From contig CAJUDQ010000034.1 of the NCBI GenBank assembly GCA_910585215.1, positions 1-36,359 of the forward strand: 36,359 bases of DNA. Reading direction: 5' to 3'. Position 1 is the stretch's first letter. Each line of letters begins with the position of its first letter. A model generated the notes under the pieces. It saw nothing but the letters and a program-made list of their open reading frames with translations, was not told the DNA's origin and searched no databases. The stretch is from an uncultured Lachnospiraceae bacterium (GTDB lineage Bacteria > Bacillota > Clostridia > Lachnospirales > Lachnospiraceae). Shown here piece after piece: positions 17,043-27,000 of the stretch. A program made the translations under genes and the position numbers.

Positions 17043-18935
17043 ATGCAGAATTTTAATATAGAAGAAGAATTGAAAAAACTCCCTTCCTCTCTGGGCGTAT
17101 ATCTTATGCACAATGTATCAGAGGAAATTATCTATATTGGCAAGGCCATCAGTCTGAAAAACCGTGTTCGTCAGTATTTCCAGAGCAGCAGAAAACGTAC
17201 CCCCAAAATTGAACAGATGGTATCTCATATCAGCTATTTTGAATATATTGTCACTGATTCGGAGCTGGAGGCTCTGATTTTGGAATGTAATCTGATTAAG
17301 GAACATCGGCCCAAATACAATACAATGTTGAAAGATGATAAAACTTATCCTTATATCAAGGTGACAACCGGTGAGGATTATCCAAGAATCCTGATTGCAA
17401 GGCAGATGAAAAAGGATAAATCAAAATACTTTGGTCCATATGTCAATGGGGGAGCTGTAAAGTCAACCATCGAACTTCTGCGCAGAATTTATCGTATCCG
17501 TACCTGCAATCGTTCTCTGCCAAAGGAGATTGGAAATGGAAGAGCATGTCTCAATTATCATATCAAACAGTGTGATGCTCCATGTATGGGTTATATTTCA
17601 AAAGAAGACTATCAGAAAAAAATTGAACAGACCTTGAAATTTCTGAATGGAAACTATGAAGAAGTTACAAAAATGCTTGAACAGAAAATGTATGAGGCCT
17701 CGGCGGATATGAATTTTGAGGCGGCAGCAGAATACAGAGATTTGATTGCAGATATCAAAGCATTGGCACAAAAGCAGAAAATTACCAGTGGTGAGGGGCT
17801 GGACAGAGATGTCATCGCTTATGCGGCAGACGGAAATGATGCAGTGGTGCAGGTGTTTTTTATCCGTGAGGGCAAGCTTTTGGGGAGAGAGCATTTTTTT
17901 GTCAATATTGCATTGGAGGAAGAGGGAGATATCCTGACAAGCTTTATCAAACAATATTATTCAGGGACACCGTTTATACCAAAGGAAATACTGGTATCAC
18001 AGGAACTTCGGGAGGCAGATATTATTGCGGAGTATCTTTCAGGAAGACGGGGAAGTAAAGTCAGCATTTTAAATCCGAAAAAAGGACAAAAAGAAAAAAT
18101 GATAGAGCTGGCGCAGAAAAATGCAAAAATGGTTCTGGATATAGACAGAGATAAGGTAAAACGGGAAGAGGCGCGGACAACGGGAGCTGTCAGAGATATT
18201 TTTGAACTGCTTGGCATTGAAAGTCACAATAAATATCGTATAGAGGCTTATGATATTTCCAATACTGCGGGGTTTCAGTCGGTCGGTTCCATGATTGTCT
18301 ATGAAAACGGAAAGCCGAAAAAGAATGATTATCGAAAATTTAAGATTCAGACAGTGGAGGGACCAAATGATTATGGCAGTATGTATGAAGTGCTGACCAG
18401 ACGGTTTACACATGGATTGTCTGAAAAAAAACAGAAGGACAATTCCTCAAAAAGTACAAAAGAGAGAGAAGAAAATCTCACAGACAGGTTTTCCAGATTT
18501 CCGGATTTAATTATGATGGATGGAGGTCTTGGACAGGTAAACATTGCACTTCAGGTTCTGGATGAGCTGAAGATTCATATTCCTGTCTGCGGCATGGTCA
18601 AAGATGACAGGCACAGGACAAGAGCGCTTGTATATAACAGAGAAGAACTTCCAATTGATACTCATTCGGAAAGCTTTCGGCTGATTACAAGGATTCAGGA
18701 CGAGGCTCACCGCTTTGCGATAGAATATCACAAGAGCCTTCGTGGAAAAACTCAGGTTCATTCAATTCTTGATGACATTGAAAGCATTGGTCCTGCAAGA
18801 AGAAAGGCGCTGATGAAATATTTTTCAGATATTGCCAAAATAAAAGAAGCCTCAGTGGAGGAACTGGCTCAGGTGCCTTCCATGAATGAGGCATCTGCAA
18901 GAAAGGTGTATGAGTTTTTCAGAAAAGGGTTGTAA
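17043..18935 (+). CDS. uvrC: UvrABC excinuclease subunit C
   Basis: UvrC makes both cuts around a DNA lesion in nucleotide excision repair after UvrB loading. The 630 residues show the N-terminal GIY-YIG nuclease (GVY 18-20, YIG 31-33, Arg at 41/43), a UVR UvrB-binding motif at about 205-240 (EQKMYEASADMNFEAAAEYR), the RNase H-like nuclease domain (IEAYDISNTAGFQSVGSM, LIMMDGGLGQVN, KDDRHRTRAL) and a C-terminal helix-hairpin-helix region (SIGPARRKALMKYF). The start follows AAAGGA. The length is typical. A weak promoter candidate (TTGTTT at 16914, 18 bp, TATAAC at 16938) lies upstream. It is followed by the hprK operon, whose promoter overlaps the uvrC stop. Confidence 0.98.
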   Translation: MQNFNIEEELKKLPSSLGVYLMHNVSEEIIYIGKAISLKNRVRQYFQSSRKRTPKIEQMVSHISYFEYIVTDSELEALILECNLIKEHRPKYNTMLKDDKTYPYIKVTTGEDYPRILIARQMKKDKSKYFGPYVNGGAVKSTIELLRRIYRIRTCNRSLPKEIGNGRACLNYHIKQCDAPCMGYISKEDYQKKIEQTLKFLNGNYEEVTKMLEQKMYEASADMNFEAAAEYRDLIADIKALAQKQKITSGEGLDRDVIAYAADGNDAVVQVFFIREGKLLGREHFFVNIALEEEGDILTSFIKQYYSGTPFIPKEILVSQELREADIIAEYLSGRRGSKVSILNPKKGQKEKMIELAQKNAKMVLDIDRDKVKREEARTTGAVRDIFELLGIESHNKYRIEAYDISNTAGFQSVGSMIVYENGKPKKNDYRKFKIQTVEGPNDYGSMYEVLTRRFTHGLSEKKQKDNSSKSTKEREENLTDRFSRFPDLIMMDGGLGQVNIALQVLDELKIHIPVCGMVKDDRHRTRALVYNREELPIDTHSESFRLITRIQDEAHRFAIEYHKSLRGKTQVHSILDDIESIGPARRKALMKYFSDIAKIKEASVEELAQVPSMNEASARKVYEFFRKGL

Positions 18936-18958
18936 TAACGGGAACCATTTTATATAAT
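18930..18958 (+). promoter_or_regulatory. Probable promoter of the hprK operon
   Basis: TTGTAA (18930-18935, including the uvrC stop codon), a 17-bp spacer and a perfect TATAAT (18953-18958) lie about 108 nt upstream of the chosen hprK ATG. Readthrough from uvrC is also possible, as no terminator separates the genes. Confidence 0.6.
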
Positions 18959-19065
18959 AGATAAAACCATGAAATCAGTAAAAGACTGATAACTTAATAA
19001 ATCATCTGATATACGATGCAGTGCATATAGAATCAGAGAACTATATACGTGAAATGGAGGAAATT

Positions 19066-20001
19066 ATGGCAAATAGTGTTACGGTATCAAAATTAATTGA
19101 AAATTATGACTTGAAACTCTGTAATCCGGGGATTGATACAGATAAGGTGAAAATTATGGTTCCCGATGTAAACAGGCCATCTCTGGCATGGGTGGGTTAT
19201 TTTGAGTATTTTGACAGACAGAGAATACAGGTAATCGGTTTTATGGAACACTCCTTTATCAAGCAGATGAACAGAGATGACCGGCTGAATATCTATGATA
19301 AGCTTATGGCTATGCAGTTTCCATGTATGGTTTACTGCAGAGGAATGGAACCCGACCAGGATATTTTAGACGCCGCAACAAAATATGGTGTTCCGGTGAT
19401 GATTACAGATAAGGCAACCTCTTCCTTTACGGCTGAAATTATCCGATGGCTGAATGTACAGCTTGCGCCTAGAATCTCTATTCATGGAGTTCTGGTTGAC
19501 GTATATGGTGAAGGGGTTCTGATTATGGGCGAGAGCGGTATCGGAAAAAGTGAAGCGGCAATAGAGCTAATTAAAAGAGGACATCGTCTGGTGGCGGATG
19601 ATGTAGTAGAACTTAGAAAAGTCAGCGATGAAACTCTGGTAGGAACCGCATCGGAAATCACCAGACATCTGATAGAGCTTCGTGGTATCGGAATTATTGA
19701 TGTAAAGGCACTGTTCGGTGTGGAGAGCGTAAAAGAAACGCAAAATATTGATATGGTGATTAAGCTGGAAGAATGGAACCGAAATAAAGAATATGACCGA
19801 ATGGGATTGACAGAGGAGTATACGGAATTTCTAGGAAATAAAATTGTAACCTATGCAATTCCGATTCGGCCGGGGAGAAATCTTGCTGTGATTGTAGAAG
19901 CTGCTTCTGTCAATCATCGTCAGAAAAAGATGGGATACAATGCAGCTCAGGAGCTGTATAAGAGAGTGCAGGAAAATTTTGGAAAGCCAAGAGAAGACTG
20001 A
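19066..20001 (+). CDS. hprK: HPr kinase/phosphorylase
   Basis: HprK adds or removes phosphate on Ser46 of HPr and controls carbon catabolite repression in Firmicutes. The start is the ATG at 19066 (MANSVTVSKLIENYDL), which has TGGAGG 5 nt upstream. A GTG at 19021 opens the same frame but has no ribosome site. The 311 residues contain the Walker A GESGIGKS at 155-162, the same numbering as in L. casei HprK, followed by GHRLVADDVVELR. The HprK signature ELRGIGIIDVKALFGVESV couples kinase and phosphorylase activities. The N-terminal domain is of the usual length. It leads a run with glucokinase, murB, rapZ, whiA and a Crh-like HPr, so kinase and likely target are encoded together. Confidence 0.97.
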   Translation: MANSVTVSKLIENYDLKLCNPGIDTDKVKIMVPDVNRPSLAWVGYFEYFDRQRIQVIGFMEHSFIKQMNRDDRLNIYDKLMAMQFPCMVYCRGMEPDQDILDAATKYGVPVMITDKATSSFTAEIIRWLNVQLAPRISIHGVLVDVYGEGVLIMGESGIGKSEAAIELIKRGHRLVADDVVELRKVSDETLVGTASEITRHLIELRGIGIIDVKALFGVESVKETQNIDMVIKLEEWNRNKEYDRMGLTEEYTEFLGNKIVTYAIPIRPGRNLAVIVEAASVNHRQKKMGYNAAQELYKRVQENFGKPRED

Positions 20002-20044
20002 AAAAAGGAACAATAAGAGGAAGGATGGAGAGGCAGGTGACGTT

Positions 20045-20983
20045 ATGGTAAAATTTGGTGTAGATGTAGGGGGAACTACGATTAAGACAGGGCTTTTTGA
20101 GGACAATGGAAGATTAATTGAAAAATATGAAATTCCAACGGATAAAACAGAGCATGGCAGGCATATTATAGATAATATCACAGACCATTTGAAAGCTGTT
20201 TTAAAAGAAAAGGGAATGGAAATCCGTCAGTGTCAGGGGGTGGGCATAGGGCTTCCGGGACCGGTAGACAGTGAAGGAAATATTCTGGGCTGTGTAAATC
20301 TTGGATGGGGAACCTTTAATATCGAACAGGAATTTTCGAAAAAATTTGAAGGACTTCCTGTAAAGGCCGGAAATGATGCAACTGTTGCGACACTGGGAGA
20401 ACAGAGAGCTGGCGCAGGCAGAGGCATGAAAAATGTTGTGATGATAACACTTGGAACAGGTGTCGGAGGCGGCATTATTAATCAGGGAGAGATTGTCTAT
20501 GGAACAAACGGAGGCGCCGGTGAAATTGGACATATGCCGGTAAATCTGGAGGAAACAGATATCTGCGGCTGTGGAAAACGCGGCTGTCTGGAGCAGTATG
20601 CAAGTGCTACCGGTGTAGTGCGCATGGCGAAAAAATTTATGAATCAATCTCTTGGAGGTAAATATTCTCATACGCTTCTGAACAGAGAATGTACGGCGAA
20701 GCAGGTGTTTGATGCGGCAAAAGAAGGAGATGCTCTGGCAAAAGAGACTGTGGAGTGTCTTGGCAGATATCTTGGTATGGCGCTTGCTACAGTGGCATGT
20801 ATTTTAAATCCCGAGTGTATTGTGATAGGTGGAGGAGTCAGCCGTGCAGGAGAAATTCTTATCAGAGAGATAGAAAAAAATTTTAATGAGCTTGTATTCA
20901 AGCCATGTAAAAATGTAAAATTTCTGCTGGCAGAGCTTGGCAATGATGCCGGAATATATGGTGCGGCAGCACTGATAAATTAG
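20045..20983 (+). CDS. glcK: ROK family glucokinase
   Basis: It phosphorylates free glucose with ATP to glucose 6-phosphate. The start is the ATG at 20045 (MVKFGVDVGGTTIKTGLF) after GGCAGGTGA. The open frame extends further upstream into hprK but without support. The 312 residues have the ATP-binding DVGGTTIKTG (7-16), GIGLPGPVD, the sugar site GNDATVATLGEQRAG, the phosphate loop LGTGVGGG, the ROK zinc-binding signature GEIGH with CGCGKRGCLE, and the adenosine motif GGGVSRAG. It lies 43 nt after hprK. Between hprK and murB it fits a unit linking glucose entry to catabolite control. The sugar specificity is inferred from the family and is not proven. Confidence 0.93.
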   Translation: MVKFGVDVGGTTIKTGLFEDNGRLIEKYEIPTDKTEHGRHIIDNITDHLKAVLKEKGMEIRQCQGVGIGLPGPVDSEGNILGCVNLGWGTFNIEQEFSKKFEGLPVKAGNDATVATLGEQRAGAGRGMKNVVMITLGTGVGGGIINQGEIVYGTNGGAGEIGHMPVNLEETDICGCGKRGCLEQYASATGVVRMAKKFMNQSLGGKYSHTLLNRECTAKQVFDAAKEGDALAKETVECLGRYLGMALATVACILNPECIVIGGGVSRAGEILIREIEKNFNELVFKPCKNVKFLLAELGNDAGIYGAAALIN

Positions 20984-20992
20984 GAGTTTTTG

Positions 20993-21895
20993 GTGGTTAA
21001 TAAGATTTATGAAGATTTAAAAGAGATTGCAGGAATAAATAATGTCTTTCTCGATGTGTCAATGAAACAGCATACTACTTTTCGTGCCGGTGGCAATGCA
21101 GATTATTTTGTCACTGCCCAAAGTGAACAAAGTCTGACAGAACTTATCAAATATCTGAGAGCAGAAAATCTGCCATATTATATACTGGGAAATGGAAGCA
21201 ATGTACTGTTTGCTGACGAGGGTTATCGCGGTGTTGTTGTAAAGACAGGTAAATTTGACGATATCAGAATTTCGGGAACTGTTTTAAAAGCAGGAGCAGG
21301 TGTTGTTCTGGCACGGGCAGCACATGCAGCACGTAAAAAATCGCTTACAGGAATGGAGTTTGCGGCAGGGATTCCCGGAACAGTCGGTGGAGCTGTGGTA
21401 ATGAATGCAGGTGCATATGGAAATGAGATAAGGGATATTATCACGGGTGCAAGGGCTGTTGATGAAACGGGAACTGTTATTTTTCTTTCAAAGGAAGAAT
21501 TAAGGCTTGGCTACCGCCACAGCATTGTTTCGGAAAGAGAGCTTGTTATTACGGAGGCTGTGTTTGAACTGGCTTGTGGTGATGGCAATGAAATCGAGGC
21601 AAAGATGAGAGAACTGGCAAGAAGGCGGACAGAGAAACAGCCTCTGGAGTATCCTAGTGCGGGAAGCACATTTAAGAGACCAGAAGGATATTTTGCCGGC
21701 AAGTTGATAGAGGATTCCGGCATGAAGGGATTTTCAATCGGAGACGCACAGGTTTCCGAAAAGCACAGCGGATTTGTGATTAACAGAGGAAATGCGACTG
21801 CACAGGAAATTCTGACATTGATAAAAAAAGTGCAGGAAGCAGTTTATGACAAATTTGGTGTTATGCTGGAAATGGAAGTCAAGGTGGTAAAATGA
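20993..21895 (+). CDS. murB: UDP-N-acetylenolpyruvoylglucosamine reductase
   Basis: MurB is an FAD enzyme that reduces UDP-GlcNAc-enolpyruvate to UDP-MurNAc in peptidoglycan precursor synthesis. The start is taken as GTG at 20993 (M-VNKIYEDL), 6 nt after a GGAG that overlaps the TAG stop of the glucokinase gene. A TTG at 20990 is also in frame but too close. The 300 residues show the FAD-binding LGNGSNVLFAD, MEFAAGIPGTVGGAVVMNAG, YRHSI, the proton-donor Ser in PSAGSTFKRP, and the closing EKHSGFVINRGNATAQEI. It has the length and loop pattern of type II MurB of Gram-positives. Its stop overlaps the rapZ start (ATGA), so translation is coupled. Confidence 0.97.
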   Translation: MVNKIYEDLKEIAGINNVFLDVSMKQHTTFRAGGNADYFVTAQSEQSLTELIKYLRAENLPYYILGNGSNVLFADEGYRGVVVKTGKFDDIRISGTVLKAGAGVVLARAAHAARKKSLTGMEFAAGIPGTVGGAVVMNAGAYGNEIRDIITGARAVDETGTVIFLSKEELRLGYRHSIVSERELVITEAVFELACGDGNEIEAKMRELARRRTEKQPLEYPSAGSTFKRPEGYFAGKLIEDSGMKGFSIGDAQVSEKHSGFVINRGNATAQEILTLIKKVQEAVYDKFGVMLEMEVKVVK

Positions 21896-22737
21896 GATTT
21901 GTAATTGTAACCGGCATGTCCGGCGCAGGAAAAAGTACAGCTATGAAAATGCTGGAGGACCTCGGGTATTTTTGTGTAGATAATCTTCCGATTGCTCTGA
22001 TTCGCAAGTTTGAGGAACTTTCCTTCGGTTCGATGGGAAAAATTGATAAAATTGCCCTGTGTGTGGATATCAGAAGCGGAAATGTCGCCGAACTGGAAGC
22101 TGTTTTGGATGAAATTCCGAAAAAGGAAATTTTTTTTGTGGATGCCGGAGACGAGACATTAATCAAGCGTTTTAAGGAAACAAGAAGAGCACATCCTCTT
22201 GTAACGCAGGGAAGAGTAGATGAGGGAATTTCGATAGAACGAAAGGAACTGGAATCCCTGAAAAAGAGGGCGGATTATATTATTGAGACAGATAATCTTC
22301 TGACAAGGGATTTGAGAAGTGAAATTGAAAAAATATTTGTGGAAAACAGAGAGTACCGCAATTTATTTGTTACAATTCTTTCCTTTGGATTTAAATATGG
22401 AATCCCTGTCGATTCGGATTTGCTGTTTGATGTGCGTTTTATGCCGAATCCTTATTATGAAGCTTCTTTGAAGAAAAAGACAGGAAATGATACAGAAGTG
22501 CGTGAGTTTGTCATGAGCACAGAGGTTTCCCGTGAATTTGTCAGAAAACTGGAAGATATGGTACAATTTTTAATACCAAATTATATTGCAGAGGGCAAGA
22601 ATCAGCTTGTAATCAGCATAGGCTGTACAGGAGGAAAACATCGCTCAGTCACAGTGGCGAATACGCTGTATGAAAAGCTTGGCAGAAATGCAGATTATGG
22701 AATTAAAATAATGCACAGGGATATTGGAAAGGATTAA
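21892..22737 (+). CDS. rapZ: RapZ/YvcJ family nucleotide-binding protein
   Basis: The 281 residues have the P-loop GMSGAGKS (8-15), VDNLP, the conserved DVRFMPNPYYEASLKKKTG and the C-terminal ISIGCTGGKHRSVTVANTL. In E. coli RapZ steers RNase E to the GlmZ small RNA and so sets amino-sugar supply. In B. subtilis YvcJ binds and hydrolyses nucleotides and affects competence. RNase E and GlmZ are not expected here, so the molecular role is open. The gene overlaps murB by ATGA and is followed 2 nt later by whiA. B. subtilis has yvcK between yvcJ and whiA; it is absent at this place. Confidence 0.96.
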   Translation: MRFVIVTGMSGAGKSTAMKMLEDLGYFCVDNLPIALIRKFEELSFGSMGKIDKIALCVDIRSGNVAELEAVLDEIPKKEIFFVDAGDETLIKRFKETRRAHPLVTQGRVDEGISIERKELESLKKRADYIIETDNLLTRDLRSEIEKIFVENREYRNLFVTILSFGFKYGIPVDSDLLFDVRFMPNPYYEASLKKKTGNDTEVREFVMSTEVSREFVRKLEDMVQFLIPNYIAEGKNQLVISIGCTGGKHRSVTVANTLYEKLGRNADYGIKIMHRDIGKD

Positions 22738-22739
22738 CG

Positions 22740-23693
22740 ATGTCATTTTCAAGGGATGTAAAGGAAGAACTGTCAAATACAGACGTTCCTGCGAGGCATT
22801 GCCAGATAGCGGAAATCACTGCAATTATCAGTATTTGCGGACATGTGGTAATATCTGCAAGGGATAAATATTCTGTAAAGATTCATACTGAAAACAGGGC
22901 GGTTGCAAGAAAGTACTTTACTTTATTGCAAAAAGCATTTAAAATAGATGCGGAAATTTCCATAAAACAAAATGTGAATCTGAAAAAAAGCAGAATTTAT
23001 ACCGTCACTGTAAATGACCATGTATCGGCGGTAAGGATTCTTCAGGCAACAAGGCTGATGGATGAAAATCAGGAGATACGTGAAAACATGTCCGTTGTCA
23101 ATAACATTATTATTATGAAGGAATGTTGCAAACGGGCCTATATCAGAGGAGCTTTTCTTGCTGCAGGCTCTGTCAGTGCTCCTGAAAAATCCTATCATCT
23201 GGAAATTGTATGCGAAAACCAGCCAAAGGCTGTCCAACTGTCGGAAATCATAAAAACCTTTCAAATCGATGCGAAGATAGTTGAAAGAAAGAAGCATTTT
23301 GTAGTATATATAAAGGAAGGCGCTGGAATTGTTGATATGCTGAATGTCATGCAGGCGCATATTTCACTTTTAAATCTGGAAAATGTCCGTATTCTCAAGG
23401 AGATGAGAAATTCAGTAAACCGTCAGGTAAACTGTGAAACCGCCAATTTGTCGAAAACGGTAAATGCAGCAGTCAGACAGGTGGAGGATATACATTATAT
23501 AGAAAACACAATTGGATTAAATGCATTACCCGATGTGTTAAAGGAAGCAGCGCAGGCAAGGCTCCAGAATCCCGATATTTCCTTAAAGGAACTGGGCGCA
23601 ATTTTAACGCCTCCATTGGGGAAGTCAGGAGTAAATCACAGGCTTAAACGAATCAGTGAAATTGCTTTAGAGTTAAAAGATAGAGAGGAATAA
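22740..23693 (+). CDS. whiA: WhiA family DNA-binding regulator
   Basis: WhiA pairs a degenerate LAGLIDADG homing-endonuclease fold with a C-terminal helix-turn-helix. It controls sporulation septation in Streptomyces and affects division and chromosome segregation in Bacillus. The 317 residues begin with the family MSFSRDVKEEL. They contain KECCKRAYIRGAFLAAGSVSAPEKSYHLEI (endonuclease-fold core) and end with the HTH region SLKELGAILTPPLGKSGVNHRLKRI. GGAAAGGA lies just before the start. It sits between rapZ and a Crh-like HPr, as whiA does in the B. subtilis yvcJ-yvcK-whiA-crh cluster. The endonuclease residues are not expected to be active. Confidence 0.97.
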   Translation: MSFSRDVKEELSNTDVPARHCQIAEITAIISICGHVVISARDKYSVKIHTENRAVARKYFTLLQKAFKIDAEISIKQNVNLKKSRIYTVTVNDHVSAVRILQATRLMDENQEIRENMSVVNNIIIMKECCKRAYIRGAFLAAGSVSAPEKSYHLEIVCENQPKAVQLSEIIKTFQIDAKIVERKKHFVVYIKEGAGIVDMLNVMQAHISLLNLENVRILKEMRNSVNRQVNCETANLSKTVNAAVRQVEDIHYIENTIGLNALPDVLKEAAQARLQNPDISLKELGAILTPPLGKSGVNHRLKRISEIALELKDREE

Positions 23694-23697
23694 AAAA

Positions 23698-23955
23698 ATG
23701 GTAAAGAAAGACATGAAAGTTGAGATTAAGGATGGATTAAATGTAGGAACAGTGGCTTTGTTTATACAGAAGGCGAGCCAGTTTGACAGTGCGATTTATC
23801 TGAAGTACGGTGATAAGAAAGTAAATGCGAAAAGCATTATGGGCATGATGTCTTTAAATATTGCATCCGGTGAGCAAATCTCAGTTTCAGCAGATGGGAA
23901 GGATGAAAGTGTGGCTCTTTCAAGCATCGAAAAATATCTTTGCTGCACACATTAA
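23698..23955 (+). CDS. HPr-like protein without His15 (Crh-like)
   Basis: The 85-residue protein has the HPr fold length. HPr normally has the PTS phosphorylation site GxHARPA with His15 and Arg17. Here the segment reads GLNVGTVALFIQKAS, so position 15 is Asn, 17 is Gly and 18 is Thr. The HprK target region NAKSIMGMMSL is intact, with Ser46 at exactly the HPr/Crh position. This is the pattern of B. subtilis Crh, in which position 15 is Gln: no PTS transfer, only Ser46 phosphorylation and CcpA co-repression. It starts 4 nt after whiA, the place crh holds in Bacillus, and shares a cluster with hprK. The inference is a regulatory HPr paralogue; a separate true HPr should exist elsewhere in the genome. 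Confidence 0.85.
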   Translation: MVKKDMKVEIKDGLNVGTVALFIQKASQFDSAIYLKYGDKKVNAKSIMGMMSLNIASGEQISVSADGKDESVALSSIEKYLCCTH

Positions 23956-24006
23956 CATTAGGACATACATTAAAAATTATAATTAAGTTCAGGAACAAAA
24001 TAAATG

Positions 24007-24056
24007 GGGCTGTCACACGAAGTTTAAGGTTTTTCTTGGTGCGGCGGTCCTGTTTT
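24007..24056 (+). terminator. Long imperfect hairpin between the HPr-like gene and dnaE
   Basis: GGGCTGTCACAC (24007-24018) pairs with GTGCGGCGGTCC (24039-24050) at 11 of 12 positions, three of them G-U, and the stem continues inward as AAG with CTT. It is followed by TGTTTTC. It could end the hprK operon, or attenuate dnaE if transcription starts at the TATAAT-like sequence at 23978. The U-run is weak. Confidence 0.45.
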
Positions 24057-24079
24057 CAGTAACAAGAAGGGAGGTTTTT

Positions 24080-27000
24080 ATGGCGTTTACACATTTGCAT
24101 GTACATACAGAGTACAGCTTATTAGACGGTTCAAGCAAGATTAAGGAGCTTGCAGCAAGAGCAAAGGAGCTTGGCATGGACAGCCTTGCAATTACAGACC
24201 ATGGTGTGATGTATGGCGTAATTGATTTCTATCGGGCGGCAAAGGAAGCGGGGATTAAGCCGATTATCGGATGTGAAATTTATGTGTCACCCGGGTCGAG
24301 ATTTGAGCGTGAAGTGGGAAATAATGAAGACAGATACTATCATCTTGTGCTTCTTGCGGAAAATGACAAAGGGCATCATAATCTGATGAAAATTGTATCA
24401 AAGGGATTTACGGAAGGATATTATTATAAACCGCGGGTAGATTATGAAGTATTGCAGCAGTATTCCGAGGGAATTATTGCATTGAGCGCCTGTCTGGCAG
24501 GAGAAGTACAGAAGTTTCTGGCAAGAGGGATGTATGAAGAAGCCTGTAAATCAGCACTTCGATATGAGAAACTGTTTGGAAAGGGAAATTTCTTTCTGGA
24601 GCTTCAGGACCACGGAATTGATATGCAGAAAAGGGTAAATATGGATTTGGTACGTATGAGCCGCGAACTGTCGATTGGTCTTGTCGCGACAAATGATGTG
24701 CATTATATTTACGATACGGATTATGAGGCTCATGATATTCTGCTGTGTATTCAGACGGGAAAAAAAGTGGCAGATGAGGACAGAATGCGCTATGAGGGAG
24801 GGCAGTATTATTTAAAATCCGAAGAAGAAATGAGGACTTTGTTTCCATATGCCAAGGAGGCACTTGATAATACTGCAAAAATAGCTGCGCGCTGCAATGT
24901 AGAAATTGAGTTTGGTGTAAGAAAGCTTCCAAAATATCAGGTGCCAAAGGAATTTTGGGACAATGAAAATGAGGAGGGGGAGGCTTCGTGGAACTATCTT
25001 CATTTTTTGTGCTATAAGGGTCTGAAAGAACGGTATGGCATGGAAACGCCACAGCTTTGTGAACGGCTGGACTATGAGCTGTCAGTTATTAAAAATATGG
25101 GGTTTATTGATTACTTTTTGATTGTCTGGGATTTTATCGATTTTGCCAAGAGAAACGGGATTATGGTGGGCCCCGGAAGAGGTTCCGCGGCAGGAAGTAT
25201 AGTTGCGTATACGCTGGCAATTACGGATATTGACCCGTTGAGGTATAACCTGCTTTTTGAGCGATTTTTAAATCCTGAGAGAGTCAGTATGCCGGATATT
25301 GATATTGATTTCTGTTTTGAACGGCGGGGCGAGGTAATTGATTATGTAGTGTCAAAATATGGAAAAAATAATGTTGCACAGATAGTTACCTTCGGTACGC
25401 TGGCGGCAAAGGGTGTGATTCGAGACGTTGGAAGAGTACTGGACATGCCGTATGTTCAGGTTGACGCCATAGCAAAGATGGTGCCGAAGGAGCTGAATAT
25501 TACAATTGACAAGGCTTTGCAGATGAATCCTCTGTTTCGAAAGGAATATGAGGAGAACAGTCAGATTCATTATCTGATTGATATGGCGAAGAAGCTGGAA
25601 GGATTGCCAAGACATGCCTCCATGCATGCTGCAGGGGTATTAATCAGTCAGAAAGCTGTAGACGAGTATGTTCCTCTGTCTCGTTCTTCTGATGGAACCA
25701 TTACAACACAGTATGTTATGACAACGCTGGAAGAGCTTGGACTTCTCAAAATGGATTTTCTCGGCCTTCGAACTCTGACAGTCATTCGGGATGCCGTAAA
25801 TTTGATAGAAAAGAATCAGGGAACTGTGATTGATTTGAATAAAATTGATTATAATGATAAAAAGGTACTGGATTATATTGGAACCGGAAAAACGGACGGG
25901 GTGTTTCAGATAGAAAGTGCTGGAATGAAAAGCTTTATGAAGGAGTTAAGACCGGAAAGCCTTGAGGATATTGTGGCGGGAATTGCACTATATCGTCCTG
26001 GACCAATGGATTTTATTCCCAAATATTTAATGGGTAAAAACAATCCAGATTCCATTACCTATGACTGTCCTCAGCTTGAGCCGATTTTGAAAACAACGCA
26101 TGGCTGCATCGTCTATCAGGAGCAGGTCATGCAGATTGTAAGAGATTTGGCAGGATATACACTTGGGAGAAGTGATTTGCTTCGAAGAGCAATGTCCAAG
26201 AAAAAGCAGGCGGTAATGGAAAAGGAGCGTCAGAGCTTTGTCTATGGAAATGAAGAAGACGGGGTAGACGGCTGTATAAAAAGGGGGATTGATGAGGCGA
26301 CTGGAAATAAAATTTATGATGAAATGATAGATTTTGCAAAATATGCTTTTAATAAATCTCATGCCGCTGCCTATGGTGTTATTTCGTATCAGACAGCATA
26401 TTTGAAATATTATCATCCGGTTGAATTTATGGCATCTCTTCTTACCAGTGTGATTGATAATTGTTCAAAGGTGACAGAATATGTAATGACCTGCCGGAAT
26501 ATGGGAATACAAGTGTTACCGCCTGATATTAATCAGAGTGAGAGGAATTTTATTGCACAGGGGGATTCCATTCGGTATGGACTTTCGGCATTGAAAAGTG
26601 TTGGAAAAAATGTAGTGGACCAGTTTGTGGCAGAAAGAACTGAGAGAGGAGATTTTAAAAATCTTCAGGAATTTCTGGAAAGAATGAACAATAAGGATAT
26701 CAGTAAAAGGATTATCGAAAGCCTGATAAAATCAGGAGCACTTGACTGTTTTGAAGGAAACCGGCGGCAGAAAATGATGATATTTGGCTCGATTATGGAT
26801 GATATCAATCAGACAAACAAAAAAATGATGGCAGGACAAATGTCATTGTTTGATATTGTTTCAGATGATTTAAAAGCGGATTTTGAAATACAGTTTCCAA
26901 GAGTGGAAGAGTTTTCCAAGGAAGAACTGCTTGCATTTGAAAAGGAATTTATCGGGCTTTATGTCAGCGGACATCCACTTGAGGAGTATGAAGATAAATG

